From Streptomyces sp. NBC_00448 (GTDB lineage: Bacteria; Actinomycetota; Actinomycetes; Streptomycetales; Streptomycetaceae): a stretch of 64,000 nucleotides of DNA. The stretch lies in the NCBI RefSeq assembly GCF_036014115.1, contig NZ_CP107913.1:5069001-5133000 (forward strand), given 5' to 3'. Every line of letters starts with the position of its first letter. Position 1 is the first letter of the stretch. The position numbers and the translations under genes are program-made. This document shows positions 26,851 to 35,868 of this stretch, one piece after another. Below the pieces are notes generated by a model, which was not told the origin of the DNA, made no database searches, and was given only the letters and a program-made list of their open reading frames with translations.

Positions 26851-27228
26851 CTGTTCTGTCCGGGGATGTGCGGCCGCGGGTCCGCCCGGGCCGCGTGGAC
26901 CCGTGAGGACCCGGACCTTGCGGGTGGTGGGTGCCTCGGCCCAGCGCCGTCTCGGCGGCGGTTGCTTCCCGGCCTCAGCCCGGTGGTGGGCTTGTCGCGC
27001 AGATCTCCCCCCAGAGCTTCGCCTGGGTGGGTGTGCCCCCGGCGGAGCCAGGGGGAGTACCCCCACGCGCACCTGAGCATGTGCGGCTCCTTCCGCGAAA
27101 AGAGGGTCACCCACCCAGGGGCGCGGGGAACTGCGCGCTCAGCAGGCCACCGGCCTGCGGTCGGGAAATGGACCGACACCACAACGGTGCTTGGCCGAGG
27201 GGCGCCCCGACGGCCCGGGGGTCAGGGC
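26851..27228. repeat. 378-nt intergenic region with dispersed repeat copies
   Basis: No gene is supported here. It contains an exact copy of the 20-mer repeat (27118-27137) followed by a CAGGCCACCGGCCTG hairpin. At about 27005-27055 it holds a second element in the opposite orientation to the copy at 46.6 kb (CAGAGCTTCGCCTGGG...CCAGGGGGAG). It lies between the convergent MFS and P450 genes. Confidence 0.65.
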
Positions 27229-28788
27229 TCACAAGGGTGTGAACGTCACCGGGAGGGCTGCGGGGCCGCGTTGCCAGAGGGAGGGGCGCCAGGGGAGCTG
27301 GTCCGGGGGGAGGGTGGGGACGAGATCGGGGATGCGGTCGAGGAGGATCTCCAGCGCCGTGGTCGCGACGACCTCCGCGAGCTGGGGCGCGGGCGCGGGA
27401 CAGCGATGGGCGCCGTGGCTGAACGACAGATGCGCGTGGTTGCCGACGGCGGCCCCGGGAAGTGCCGGGCGGACCTGGGGGTCCGCGTTGGCCGCGGCCA
27501 GCCCGAGCACGAGGCAGTCGCCGCGCCGGATGTACCGCCCGCCGAGCTGGGTGTCACGGGTGGCCCACCGCCCGATGACGTTCTGCACGGGCGGATCGGT
27601 CCACAACACCTCCGCGAGCGCCTGGGAGATGCTGCGCCGCCCCCCGGACAGGGTGAGCGCGAACCGCTCGTCGGTGAGCAGCAGCCGCAGCGTGTTGCCG
27701 ATCCAGTCCGCGGTGGGCCGCCGCCCGGCCGCCATGATCGTGAGCAGGTCCTGCACGACCTCCTCGTCGGTGAGGCCCGCCGGATGCGCGAGCAGCCGGG
27801 ACGGGATGTCGGCCCCGGGCGCGGGGGCCCGCCGGGCCCGCGCGAGCACCGCTTCCAGCGTGGCCCGCAGCCGCGCGGCGGACGCGGCGGGCCCGGCCGG
27901 CGCTGCCGGGTGCGAGGGCTCCGCGGCCGGCCCGGGCGCGGCGGTGCCGTAGCCGTACTGGCCTGCCAAGTCCCTTTCCAGCGCCGCTGTTTCGGCCGGT
28001 TGCAACCCGAACAGCCCGGCCATGACGTGCAACGGCACCTGCTCGGCGTACTGCGCCACCAACTCCGCCCGCCCGGCCCCCGCGAACGCGTCCACCGCGG
28101 CGTCGGCGGCCCGCTCGGCGCGCTGCCGCAGCTCGAACGGGTCGACCCCGCCGAGCACGTCGGCGACCGCGCCCGCGCGCCGTACGTGCTCCTCCCCCTC
28201 GGTGAACCGCACCGACGGGGTGTGCGCCACGTGCGGCAGCAGCGGCCAGCCGGCGGGGACGCGGTCCCACGCGTGCCAACGGCGCGGGTCCCGCCCGAAC
28301 AACTCCGGGTTCCCGGCCACGACATGCACCTCGTGGTAGCCCAGGACGAGCCACGCGGGCATCCCGCCGTCCAGCAGCACGGGTGCGACCGGCCCGTACG
28401 CCTCCCGCAGCGCCCGGTAGTACGCCCCCGGGTCGGCGTGGTCGAACGCGGGCCCGGCCGGCTGCGGCACATGGGCGACCTGGTGGTGCGCCTGCGCCTG
28501 CTCCTGGGCCTGCGGCGGGTGCTCCTGTTCCGGCCCGGGCCGCAGGGCCCGCTCAGGTTCCGCGGCCCCTTCCGCACCCGACCCGGGCCCCTGCACGTGC
28601 CCTTGCCCCTGCGCCGCGGCCGGGCCCCACGGTGGCACCGGCTGCGGCCCGGGTATCTCCGCGAGCTTCTGCCGTGCCGCAGCGCCCACTTGGGGCACCC
28701 GCCGCTCCGGTGCGAGCCCGCGCGGCGGCACCACCTCATCCGCCCGGTCGCGCCGCGCCTCCGGTTCCCGCTCCTGTGACGATGTCAT
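27229..28788 (-). CDS. cvnE: conservon-associated cytochrome P450, CYP157-like (atypical ExxW)
   Basis: A 519-residue P450. The first about 110 residues are Pro/Gln/Ala-rich and precede the domain (PAFDHADPGAYYRALREAYG). The heme Cys is present in FSHGAHRCPAPAP. The K-helix ExxR motif is replaced by EVLW in ALAEVLWTDPPVQN, the Arg-to-Trp change known for the CYP157 family, and the I-helix reads AAGRRPTADWIGN. The gene follows CvnC in the same direction. Substrate and redox partner are unknown; whether the ExxR change leaves it active is uncertain. Confidence 0.82.
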   Translation of the reverse strand: MTSSQEREPEARRDRADEVVPPRGLAPERRVPQVGAAARQKLAEIPGPQPVPPWGPAAAQGQGHVQGPGSGAEGAAEPERALRPGPEQEHPPQAQEQAQAHHQVAHVPQPAGPAFDHADPGAYYRALREAYGPVAPVLLDGGMPAWLVLGYHEVHVVAGNPELFGRDPRRWHAWDRVPAGWPLLPHVAHTPSVRFTEGEEHVRRAGAVADVLGGVDPFELRQRAERAADAAVDAFAGAGRAELVAQYAEQVPLHVMAGLFGLQPAETAALERDLAGQYGYGTAAPGPAAEPSHPAAPAGPAASAARLRATLEAVLARARRAPAPGADIPSRLLAHPAGLTDEEVVQDLLTIMAAGRRPTADWIGNTLRLLLTDERFALTLSGGRRSISQALAEVLWTDPPVQNVIGRWATRDTQLGGRYIRRGDCLVLGLAAANADPQVRPALPGAAVGNHAHLSFSHGAHRCPAPAPQLAEVVATTALEILLDRIPDLVPTLPPDQLPWRPSLWQRGPAALPVTFTPL

Positions 28789-28890
28789 GTGCCCGTTCTC
28801 TCTCCTGCGTTCACGCGGGTGCCCACCGCGACGCGCCCCGCCCGGCGCCCCATCCCGTGACCGGCTCCGCGCCCTGCCTCGGTTCCCGGC

Positions 28891-29244
28891 TCAGAGGTTG
28901 TGCAGCGCACGGAGGACCTTCCTCAGCATGTCGGAAGGAGGCAGCAACTCCGCGGCGGTGGTGGGCGCATGGGCGCTGATGTGCTGCGCGTTGAGGAGGT
29001 CGGCGAGCAGCACCCGGACCACGCCGACCGGCAGGGCCAGGCGGGAGGCGAGTTCGAGTACGGCGACGGGGCGGCGGCACAGCCGCAGGATGCGGACGTG
29101 TTCCGAGGGCATCCCGGGGAGCGGTTCGGCGCGTGCGGCGATGACCGTGGCCAGGTCGAACCCCTTGGTGCCGGCGCTGCTCCGCCCGCCGGTGAGGGTG
29201 TAGAGCCGGTCCGGGGCGCCGCTGTCGACCGGCACGCCCATCAT
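28891..29244 (-). CDS. cvnC: DUF742 protein of the conservon (CvnC)
   Basis: A 117-residue protein with the DUF742 winged-helix pattern: YTLTGGR near the start, then CRRPVAVLELASRLALPVGVVRVLLADL and LLPPSDMLRKVLRALHNL at the end. Its ATG overlaps the CvnB stop (ATGA). In conservons this protein couples the roadblock protein and a small GTPase, but here the GTPase gene is missing and a P450 follows after 102 nt. Confidence 0.85.
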   Translation of the reverse strand: MMGVPVDSGAPDRLYTLTGGRSSAGTKGFDLATVIAARAEPLPGMPSEHVRILRLCRRPVAVLELASRLALPVGVVRVLLADLLNAQHISAHAPTTAAELLPPSDMLRKVLRALHNL

Positions 29245-29672
29245 GCCGGGAGCTTCCCGCGTATGCCCGCCGCGGGCAGGGTGCCGAGCTGGTCGCGGAC
29301 CGCCTCGACGATGTCGTTCATGCCGCGCCCGACCGCGCGGGCGTCCGCCGACTCCTCCCCCACCACGGCCAGATGGGCTCCCGCGCCGGCCTCGACGAGG
29401 AACAGCGCGCCGCCGTGGAAGTCGGTCATCGACTGCCGTACGCCGCCGCTGCCGTCGCCGAACTCGACGCACGCGCCGTGCACCAGGCTCTGGATGCCGG
29501 AGGCGATCGCGGCGAGCTGGTCGGCGCGGTCCACGGACAGCTCGGGCGACCAGTGCAGCTTCAGTCCGTCGGCGGAGAGCAGCAGCGCGTGGCGGGCGCC
29601 GGGCGTCAGTGCCACGAACCGTTCGAGCAGTAACGCGACCCCGCCTCCGCCGCCACCGGTTCCGTTCGTCAT
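29241..29672 (-). CDS. cvnB: roadblock/LC7 protein of the conservon (CvnB)
   Basis: A 143-residue MglB-like protein. LLLERFVALTPGARHALLLSADGLKLHWS and QLAAIASGIQSLVHGAC match the roadblock fold, and the C-terminal ESADARAVGRGMNDIVEAVRDQLG helix follows. Such proteins usually act as partners or GAPs for a Ras-like GTPase. ATG 29672 overlaps the CvnA stop by one base. Confidence 0.86.
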   Translation of the reverse strand: MTNGTGGGGGGVALLLERFVALTPGARHALLLSADGLKLHWSPELSVDRADQLAAIASGIQSLVHGACVEFGDGSGGVRQSMTDFHGGALFLVEAGAGAHLAVVGEESADARAVGRGMNDIVEAVRDQLGTLPAAGIRGKLPA

Positions 29673-31498
29673 CACTGGCCACCCTCCCCTTCGCTGTCGG
29701 CGGTTCCCCGGTCCCGGCCGGTCGCGGCGTCCCGGAAGGCGCCGAACCGGGCGCCCGCGTCGGCGCCGCCGGGCGGCGCCTCCCGCTCCGGAGTCCACGG
29801 GGGAGAGTCGTACCCGGGCGCGGTATCGGGCATGCCCCGCCCCCGGGTCCGCCGCGGCAGCGGCATGTGTACGGCCGAGGCAGGGCCCGGAGCCGCTCCG
29901 GGGTCCCCGACCGTGCCCGCGCCCGCGTCCGGGCCCGTACGGGGCCGTACACCGCTTCCTGGGCCGCCTGCCGAGCCGCGCTCGGCCGGTCCCGCGTGCC
30001 CGATCTCCTCGGGCCGCCCGGGCTCGGGGAAGCCGTCGTACCCGGCGCCGATGTCGGCCCCGGGCGCCCCCGTGGACCCTTGGGCGCCGCCGTAGCCGCC
30101 GCCGCGGCCCAACTGCCCTTCCCCCGGTCCGGTTTGCGTGTCGTACCGCCCGCCGACCACCGGCGTGCCGTACGACGCGGGGCCGTACGACTCCGCCGTG
30201 CGCGTGACGATCCTCGACGGGATCAGGACGACCACGCCGGTGCCGCCGCGCGAGGACGGCCGGAAGGAGATCCGCAGGCCGTGCTTGCGGGCCAGCCGGC
30301 CGACCACGGTGAGGCCGATCCGGGTGCCGGACAGGCCGGGCAGCAGGTCGTTCGCGGCCTCGGCCGGGTCGCCGGAGACGAGGCGTTCGATCCGGGCGAG
30401 GTCGCCGGCGGGCATCGAGAGCCCGGCGTCCTCCACGGTGACGACGACGCCCGAGTGCGACTCCTGGACGTAGACGTGGACTTCCTCGGACGGCGGCGAG
30501 AAGTTGCAGGCGTTGTCCATGAGTTCGGCCAGCACGTGCATGACGCCCTCGGCGGCGTGCCCGGCGACGGCCGCGCCGCCCGTGGTGTGCAGCCGCACCC
30601 GGCGGTAGGCGTGGATACGGCCCATCGCGCCGCGCAGCACGCTCTCCATCGCGATCGGCCGGGTCCAACGGCGGCCGGAGCGCGAGCCGCTGAGCACCGC
30701 GACGCTGTCGGCGAGCCGGCCGGTCTGCGCGGCGCAGTGGTCCAGCCGCAGCAGGTCGTCCAGGACGCTCTCGTCGTGCCGCTGCTCCATCTCGCGCAGG
30801 TCGGCGAGCATGGTGGTGGTGAGGGCCTGCACGCGGGCGGCGGCGCTGGCGCAGGCGGCCATCCCGGCGGCCTTGGCACGCTCGCTCGTACCCAGCTCGC
30901 GGACCGTCAGCTCCAGCAGCCGCTGGTGCACCTCCCCGACCGGGCGCGGCAGTTGGGCCAGCACGGTGCTGGTGGAGCCGCCCTCGCGCATCCGCTCGAC
31001 GGCGAGCGGGATCGTCACCTCGGCCATCCGCGCGGCCTCGTCCTCAAGGGCGGCGGCCCGCGCGGTCTCGGTGTGCAGCGCGGCCCGCAGGGCTGCTTCG
31101 GTCTCGGCCCAGGCGCGCCGCCGCGCCTCCGTCTCCCGCACTGTCCGCCGGGCCGCGTCGAGTTCGGCGGCGGCCTGCCGGGTGGCTTCCGCGTGCAGCG
31201 CGACCGTACGGGCGGTGTCGTCCTGTAACTCCGCTGCCTCGGCGCGGAGTCGGCGCACCGTGCGGCGGCGGGAGGCGGCCAGCGCGACCACCGTGCCGAG
31301 CAGCAGGGCGGCCAGCGCACCGGTCACGGCCACCAGCGGGCGGTCCTGGTGGCTCGCGCGGCGCACCGCCCAGCCGCCGGCCGCCGCGCCGGCGACCACC
31401 ACGGCGAGCGGGAGCGGCGCGGCGCGGACGACGGCACGGAACCCGCCGCCGGAGTCTCGCGGCGGCTGAAAAGGTAACGGGGAGCCTTGAGTTGACAT
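29672..31498 (-). CDS. cvnA: sensor histidine-kinase-like protein of the conservon (CvnA)
   Basis: A 608-residue membrane sensor. Two hydrophobic segments (LPLAVVVAGAAAGGWAV and LVAVTGALAALLLGTVVALAA) are followed by a long Ala/Glu/Arg coiled coil. A dimerisation segment comes next, with LLRLDHCAAQTGRLADS, which holds the usual conservon His. The HATPase domain has N-box LMDNACNFSPP, G1 VEDAGLSMP and G2 GTRIGLTVVGRLA. About 150 C-terminal residues are Gly/Pro-rich and disordered. ATG 31498 is used rather than the TTG at 31501. Confidence 0.87.
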   Translation of the reverse strand: MSTQGSPLPFQPPRDSGGGFRAVVRAAPLPLAVVVAGAAAGGWAVRRASHQDRPLVAVTGALAALLLGTVVALAASRRRTVRRLRAEAAELQDDTARTVALHAEATRQAAAELDAARRTVRETEARRRAWAETEAALRAALHTETARAAALEDEAARMAEVTIPLAVERMREGGSTSTVLAQLPRPVGEVHQRLLELTVRELGTSERAKAAGMAACASAAARVQALTTTMLADLREMEQRHDESVLDDLLRLDHCAAQTGRLADSVAVLSGSRSGRRWTRPIAMESVLRGAMGRIHAYRRVRLHTTGGAAVAGHAAEGVMHVLAELMDNACNFSPPSEEVHVYVQESHSGVVVTVEDAGLSMPAGDLARIERLVSGDPAEAANDLLPGLSGTRIGLTVVGRLARKHGLRISFRPSSRGGTGVVVLIPSRIVTRTAESYGPASYGTPVVGGRYDTQTGPGEGQLGRGGGYGGAQGSTGAPGADIGAGYDGFPEPGRPEEIGHAGPAERGSAGGPGSGVRPRTGPDAGAGTVGDPGAAPGPASAVHMPLPRRTRGRGMPDTAPGYDSPPWTPEREAPPGGADAGARFGAFRDAATGRDRGTADSEGEGGQ

Positions 31499-31811
31499 CA
31501 ATCAATACCCCATGGCCGGGCCGGAAGCCGACCGCCGTGCCGGGTCACGCTGACGTTACGGGCGGCAACAGGATGAGTTCGCCTCACCCTACTCGCCCAA
31601 CTCGCCTTCAACGCCCGAAACGCGAGGGATTGGTCGCCGTACCGTTACTGGATCATCACCGCCCGTGCAAGAATTCACTTTCGGCCACCGATTCGCCCTG
31701 TTCCAGGGGCAGTTGGGCAACTCGCCCGGCACTGAGGCGCATTGGGCGACGGCCGGACCCGTGCAGCCGGAACCGGATCGGCCGGCCCCGTGATGCGACC
31801 GGCCGCCGCCG
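31499..31811 (-). promoter_or_regulatory. 313-nt region upstream of the conservon
   Basis: The gap lies between the cvnA start and the stop of the next minus-strand gene and must hold the cvn promoter. It is less GC-rich between 31600 and 31700. No gene and no clear operator were seen. Confidence 0.35.
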
Positions 31812-32639
31812 CTAGGGCGTGACCGCGAGCTGCGCCAGGATCTGCTGGGCCAACTCCGGGTCGCCCTCGACCTTCAGCCGGTCCTCGGACACCGCGGTCG
31901 CCTTCACCCGGCCGGTGAGCAGCCGCAGGAATGTCTCCCAGTCGACCACGAAGGTGACCGCCGGGCCCAGCGAGACCGCGGAGTCGATGCTGCCGCGCCC
32001 CTCGGCGTTGACCCGGACGGTGCGCATGAACTCCAGCGGGCCGTGCACGTCGAAGACCACCGCGGAGCCGGGCTTGGCGCCCGCGTCGTGCGCGACCACC
32101 TTCGGCAGCGCGCGCAGGACGAACTCGCGGGACAGCACCGCGGCGGCCGACGCGAGGTTGCCGGGCTTGTCCAGGGCCCGGCGCAGGTCCTGTTCGTGCA
32201 CCCACACGTCGAACACCCGTGACCAGAGCTGCTCTTCGAGGGTGGTCTCGCCGCCGCCGATCGCGCGCACGTCGGCGTCGGGCTGCCGCGACTCGTTCCG
32301 GAGCTGGCGGGAGCGCCGGATGATGGTGTACTCCAGTTCGGAGGTCATCTCGGGCGCGGTGTGGTGGCGGCGGATGTCGACCGGGACCTCGGTGTAGCGG
32401 GCGGTCTCGCTGGTGATGTGCCGCAGGTCGCTGGGCAGGCTGTGGATCGGCCGCGGGTCGCCGAGCAGTTCGCACTCGAAGCCGATGACGTGCGAGACCA
32501 CGTCGCGAACGGACCAGTACGGGCACTCGGTGGGGCGGTTCCACTCACCCTCGGCGAGTGGCGAGACCAGTTCGTTGATGGACTCAATGGAGTGGGTCCA
32601 GGCGTCGATATACGGCTGGATCTTGCTGTGGACGGTCAC
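31812..32639 (-). CDS. mycothiol-dependent maleylpyruvate isomerase-family protein
   Basis: A 275-residue DinB-like protein. The N-terminal helical bundle has TECPYWSVRDVVSHVIGFECELL, with the first metal-binding His, and FDVWVHEQDLRRAL, with the second His region. The C-terminal 90 residues look like the SCP2-like domain that often follows. Members use mycothiol or a metal site for isomerisation or transfer; the substrate here is unknown. GTG 32639. It is divergent from the nitrilase gene with 135 nt between. Confidence 0.75.
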   Translation of the reverse strand: MTVHSKIQPYIDAWTHSIESINELVSPLAEGEWNRPTECPYWSVRDVVSHVIGFECELLGDPRPIHSLPSDLRHITSETARYTEVPVDIRRHHTAPEMTSELEYTIIRRSRQLRNESRQPDADVRAIGGGETTLEEQLWSRVFDVWVHEQDLRRALDKPGNLASAAAVLSREFVLRALPKVVAHDAGAKPGSAVVFDVHGPLEFMRTVRVNAEGRGSIDSAVSLGPAVTFVVDWETFLRLLTGRVKATAVSEDRLKVEGDPELAQQILAQLAVTP

Positions 32640-32774
32640 GGGACCCCTCGACGGTCGGTGCGCGGTCGTGGCGGTTTGGCGCCTAAGTTAGTCTTCGCGC
32701 GGGCGCCCACGCAGTGCTTTCGAGTGACGATGGTAGGCCCGACTATGACGACCCAACGTAGGGGCGGTGTCCGG

Positions 32775-33551
32775 ATGCGCGCAACGCTTCTCCAGATCGA
32801 CGTGGACCCCGCCGAGCAGCCCGCCGCGCGGCGGGCCCGGGTGGCGGCGCTGGTGCGGGCGCAGGCCGGGGCGGATCTTGTCGTACTGCCCGAATTGTGG
32901 CCGGTCGGCGCGTTCGCCTCGGACCTGTTCCCGGCGGAGGCGGAACCGGTCGAGAGCGGGCCCACCGTCGAGGCGATGGCCGCGGCCGCGCGCGACGCCG
33001 GGGTGTGGCTGCACGCGGGCTCCGTCGTCGAGCGCGACCCCGAGGGGCCGCTCTACAACACCTCGCTGGTCTTCTCACCCGACGGGGAGCTGCGCGGCGC
33101 CTACCGCAAGATCCACCGCTTCGGCTTCGACCGGGGCGAGGCCGCGCTGATGGCTCCGGGTGAGTCCGTCGTCACCGTGCGGCACCCCGAGGCCGTGCTC
33201 GGCCTCGCGACCTGTTACGACCTCCGCTTCCCCGAACTCTTCCGGCTGCTGGTCGACGCCGGGTCGGAGATCGTCGTCCTCCCCGCCGGCTGGCCCGCCC
33301 GCCGCCTCGCCCACTGGCGGGTCCTGGTGCAGGCCCGCGCGGTGGAGTGCCAGGCGTATGTCCTCGCGTGCGGGACCGCGGGGACCCATGCGGGGGTCGA
33401 GCAGGCCGGGCACAGCATGGTCGTCGACCCCTGGGGCGAGATCCTCTGCGAGGCCGGCCCGGACGAGCAGGTTCTTGCGGTGGACCTCGACCCCGCCCTC
33501 GTCGCCTCCACCCGAGCGGATTTCCCCGTCCTCCGAGACCGCCGCCTCTGA
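32775..33551 (+). CDS. nitrilase-superfamily carbon-nitrogen hydrolase
   Basis: A 258-residue amidase-type hydrolase with an intact Glu-Lys-Cys triad: Glu in LVVLPELWP, Lys in YRKIHRFGF and Cys in LATCYDLRFPE. The overall pattern is closest to the NIT2/omega-amidase branch. ATG 32775 is preceded by GGGGCGG about 8 nt upstream; ATG 32745 is possible. It ends at a strong hairpin. Confidence 0.84.
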   Translation: MRATLLQIDVDPAEQPAARRARVAALVRAQAGADLVVLPELWPVGAFASDLFPAEAEPVESGPTVEAMAAAARDAGVWLHAGSVVERDPEGPLYNTSLVFSPDGELRGAYRKIHRFGFDRGEAALMAPGESVVTVRHPEAVLGLATCYDLRFPELFRLLVDAGSEIVVLPAGWPARRLAHWRVLVQARAVECQAYVLACGTAGTHAGVEQAGHSMVVDPWGEILCEAGPDEQVLAVDLDPALVASTRADFPVLRDRRL

Positions 33552-33569
33552 CGGTGGCCTGACCCTTCA

Positions 33570-33595
33570 GGGGCGCCCCGACGCCGGGGCGCCCC
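33570..33595. terminator. bidirectional terminator
   Basis: An 11-bp stem (GGGGCGCCCCG with CGGGGCGCCCC) and a 4-nt loop lie between the convergent nitrilase and secreted-protein genes. GTTCT follows. Confidence 0.75.
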
Positions 33596-33632
33596 GTTCT
33601 GCGAAAGGGCAGGGTGCGTTCGCGGGCGGAGG

Positions 33633-35063
33633 TCAGTTCAGGGTGAGCGGGGCGCTGTCGTTCGCGCCGTCGGGGTCGTACGGGGGCCGCCAGCCCGGGG
33701 TGTAGCTCCAGGCGATGGCCGCCGTGCCCTGGGCGCCGGGGGTGACCTGGTCGATGCGGACGGTCAGGCTGAAGTCGGCGGTGTGGCCGGCGGGCACCAG
33801 GTAGTCGCCCTTTTCACCGCAGTCGTACGGCCCGTGCGCCCGCTCCTGCGGCACGTCGGAGTCGGGATAGCAGCCGGCCGAGGCACCGACGACCGTGGTG
33901 CCCGGCGGCAGGGTGACGGTGAGGCCGATGCCGCTGCCGCTGCGGTCGTAGAGCGTGGCCGGACCGTTGTTGGTCATGCTGAAGTGCAGGTCGACCGTGT
34001 CGCCCACGGCGCCCTGCGCGGTGTCGCCGGTGACGGAGAAGTCCGCGGTGTTGTCGGCCGTCAGCGCGGCGATACGGTAGTCGCTGTGGTCGCCGGTGAG
34101 CGGGAGCGCGACCTTCCCGGCGGGCGCGGAGCTCGCCGTGCCCGGGTCGAGGACGGTCAGCGCGAGCCGGCCGCCGGTGCCCTCGGTCCAGGTGTGGCCG
34201 TCGATGGTCCGCGCGAGGCCGGGGTCGCCCTTGGGGACGATCTGCGTGTCCAGGTAGGTGTAGTAGGCGGCAGTGGTGACGTTCAGCTGCACCGGGGTCG
34301 CCAGCGCGACCTTCTCGCCGGTCTGGATGGTCCGGGTGAAGGTGCACAGTGCGTACTCGGACGGGGCGCTGGTGGACGCCTCGCTGTACTTGCAGTTGGC
34401 GTAGTGCTGCGCGAAGCCCAGCCCCGGCGACGCCATGAGCAGCAACTGCGCGCCCGCCGCCGGACGGTCGCCGGTGTTGGTGAACTGCACGGGTTCGTCG
34501 ACCGTGGAGCCGACCGCGAGCCCGGTATGGTCGACGGTCGGCTGAAGGTCGAATGCGGGGCCGCCGACCTGGACGGAGCCCGTGCCGCCGACGATGGTGC
34601 CCGCGGTCGCGGTGCCGGACACGGTGTACGTCGCGGTGGCGCCCGCCGCGACGCCCGGCAGCGCGGAGATCGTCATCTGGGTGACGCTGCCGAGCTGCCC
34701 CTGCGGGTCGTCGTCGTAGAACAGCTCCCAGCAGGTCGCGACGTTGTTCTCCACCGTGCAGTTGTCGGAGAACGAGACGTTCGCGATCTTCGCCACGCGA
34801 CGTGCGTCGATGGTGATGGTGGCGTCGGTCTGAACGCTGCTCGCGTCGGTCGTGTACTCCAGGTCGGGCTGCACGGTGGTCTCCGTGCCACTCGCCGCCG
34901 CGGTCGGCACCGCCACGGCGGCGGGCTTCTGGAGCGTGATCACCGGGTCGGTGTCGTCGGCAGACGCCGATGCCGGGGCCGCGGTGCACAGCGCGGTGAG
35001 CGCCGCGGTGGTGAGTGCGGCGGAGGCGAACGCCGCGGTGCGGCGGCGGAAATGACGGTTCAT
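33633..35063 (-). CDS. secreted DUF11-like repeat protein
   Basis: A 476-residue exported protein. A basic start and hydrophobic core end in ASASADDTD, a typical Sec signal. The mature part appears to be built of three or so beta-sandwich modules with phrases such as VTQMTISALPGVAAGATATYTVSG, VDEPVQFTNTGDRPAAG and DLHFSMTNNGPATLYD, like conserved-repeat (DUF11) domains of cell-surface proteins. Cys pairs (NCTVENNVATC, CYPDSD...YDCG) suggest disulfides. There is no sortase signal or C-terminal helix. ATG 35063; the longer frame upstream is unsupported. Confidence 0.75.
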   Translation of the reverse strand: MNRHFRRRTAAFASAALTTAALTALCTAAPASASADDTDPVITLQKPAAVAVPTAAASGTETTVQPDLEYTTDASSVQTDATITIDARRVAKIANVSFSDNCTVENNVATCWELFYDDDPQGQLGSVTQMTISALPGVAAGATATYTVSGTATAGTIVGGTGSVQVGGPAFDLQPTVDHTGLAVGSTVDEPVQFTNTGDRPAAGAQLLLMASPGLGFAQHYANCKYSEASTSAPSEYALCTFTRTIQTGEKVALATPVQLNVTTAAYYTYLDTQIVPKGDPGLARTIDGHTWTEGTGGRLALTVLDPGTASSAPAGKVALPLTGDHSDYRIAALTADNTADFSVTGDTAQGAVGDTVDLHFSMTNNGPATLYDRSGSGIGLTVTLPPGTTVVGASAGCYPDSDVPQERAHGPYDCGEKGDYLVPAGHTADFSLTVRIDQVTPGAQGTAAIAWSYTPGWRPPYDPDGANDSAPLTLN

Positions 35064-35183
35064 CCGGTCGGGGTCCCCCCTCGTGAGAACGGCCTGGTGG
35101 TTCGGGCCGCAGCACACTGTAGGGAGCTGCCGTGCGTACGTCTGCTCGATTATCTTTTCCCGCCCCGCCGGGGCTCCCCTGAA

Positions 35184-35230
35184 GGGGCGCTGGGGGCACC
35201 TCCCGGCGAAGCCAGGGGGAGAACTGCGCG
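35184..35230 (+). repeat. dispersed intergenic repeat, split copy
   Basis: The GGGGCGC and GGAGAACTGCGCG halves of the 20-mer family flank a GGGGGCACCTCCCGGCGAAGCC insert, a form also seen at 46.6 kb. Upstream of the secreted-protein gene and after the LURP-one stop. Confidence 0.65.
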
Positions 35231-35319
35231 CGCAACCGGCCGCCGGGCCGCCCCCGGCAATGAACCGGAACCGTCGCGGCGGAGAGCCGTACATCCGTGC
35301 CTCCGCCGCGGAAAGCGGC

Positions 35320-35814
35320 TCAGTGGGAGTCGTGCTCCTTGGCGATGATGTGGTCCACGCACACCGCGATCGCCAGGAGCATGCCCGCGTCGGCGTCCTC
35401 GCGTTCGACATCGATGGCGTAGGCGTCCCGCAGGGTGAACCAGCGGCGGGAGATGCGGGCGAGCCGCTCCCCGTCGTACTCGATGTCGTACTCCTTGTCG
35501 ATGAGGTCGCCGCGGATCTCCAGTTCCTCGCCGGAGGCGAGTTCCGCGCGGAAGACCTCGCGCAGCAGGGCGAGCCGCTTCTTCTTGACGGTGACCAGGG
35601 TCTGCCCGCCGCGCTCGATGGTCATGGCGTCACGCAGGCTGAGCAGCTTCTGGTGGATGACCGCCACCTCGTTGCCGTCGGCGTCCTGGATCTCCAGGGT
35701 GTCCCTGATCCGCAGCACCTTGCCGTCCACGTAGAAGGCGCGCCGCCCGTGCTCGTCCTCCACCCAGTAGTCGTCGCCGATCGCGAACATCTTCTCTCGC
35801 ACCACGTATTTCAT
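35320..35814 (-). CDS. LURP-one-related (tubby C2-like) protein
   Basis: A 164-residue protein made of repeated beta strands: MKYVVREKMFAIGDDYWVEDEHGR, then VLRIRDTLEIQDADGNEVAVIHQKLLSLRDAMTIE, then RLARISRRWFTLRDAYAIDVE. This is the DUF567/LURP-one pattern, related to the C-terminal domain of Tubby. The function in bacteria is unknown. ATG 35814. It is the last gene before the A/T-richer HipA/DUF262 island. Confidence 0.8.
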   Translation of the reverse strand: MKYVVREKMFAIGDDYWVEDEHGRRAFYVDGKVLRIRDTLEIQDADGNEVAVIHQKLLSLRDAMTIERGGQTLVTVKKKRLALLREVFRAELASGEELEIRGDLIDKEYDIEYDGERLARISRRWFTLRDAYAIDVEREDADAGMLLAIAVCVDHIIAKEHDSH

Positions 35815-35868
35815 GGGGCATGTGTACCCCGCTCGCGATGCCGTATGTCGATGCGAATTGGATCGGAT

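Noticed and set aside
28789-28890. Remnant of a cvnD GTPase between cvnC and the P450
   Set aside because: The 102 nt show no GTPase motif in any frame, so there is no visible remnant.
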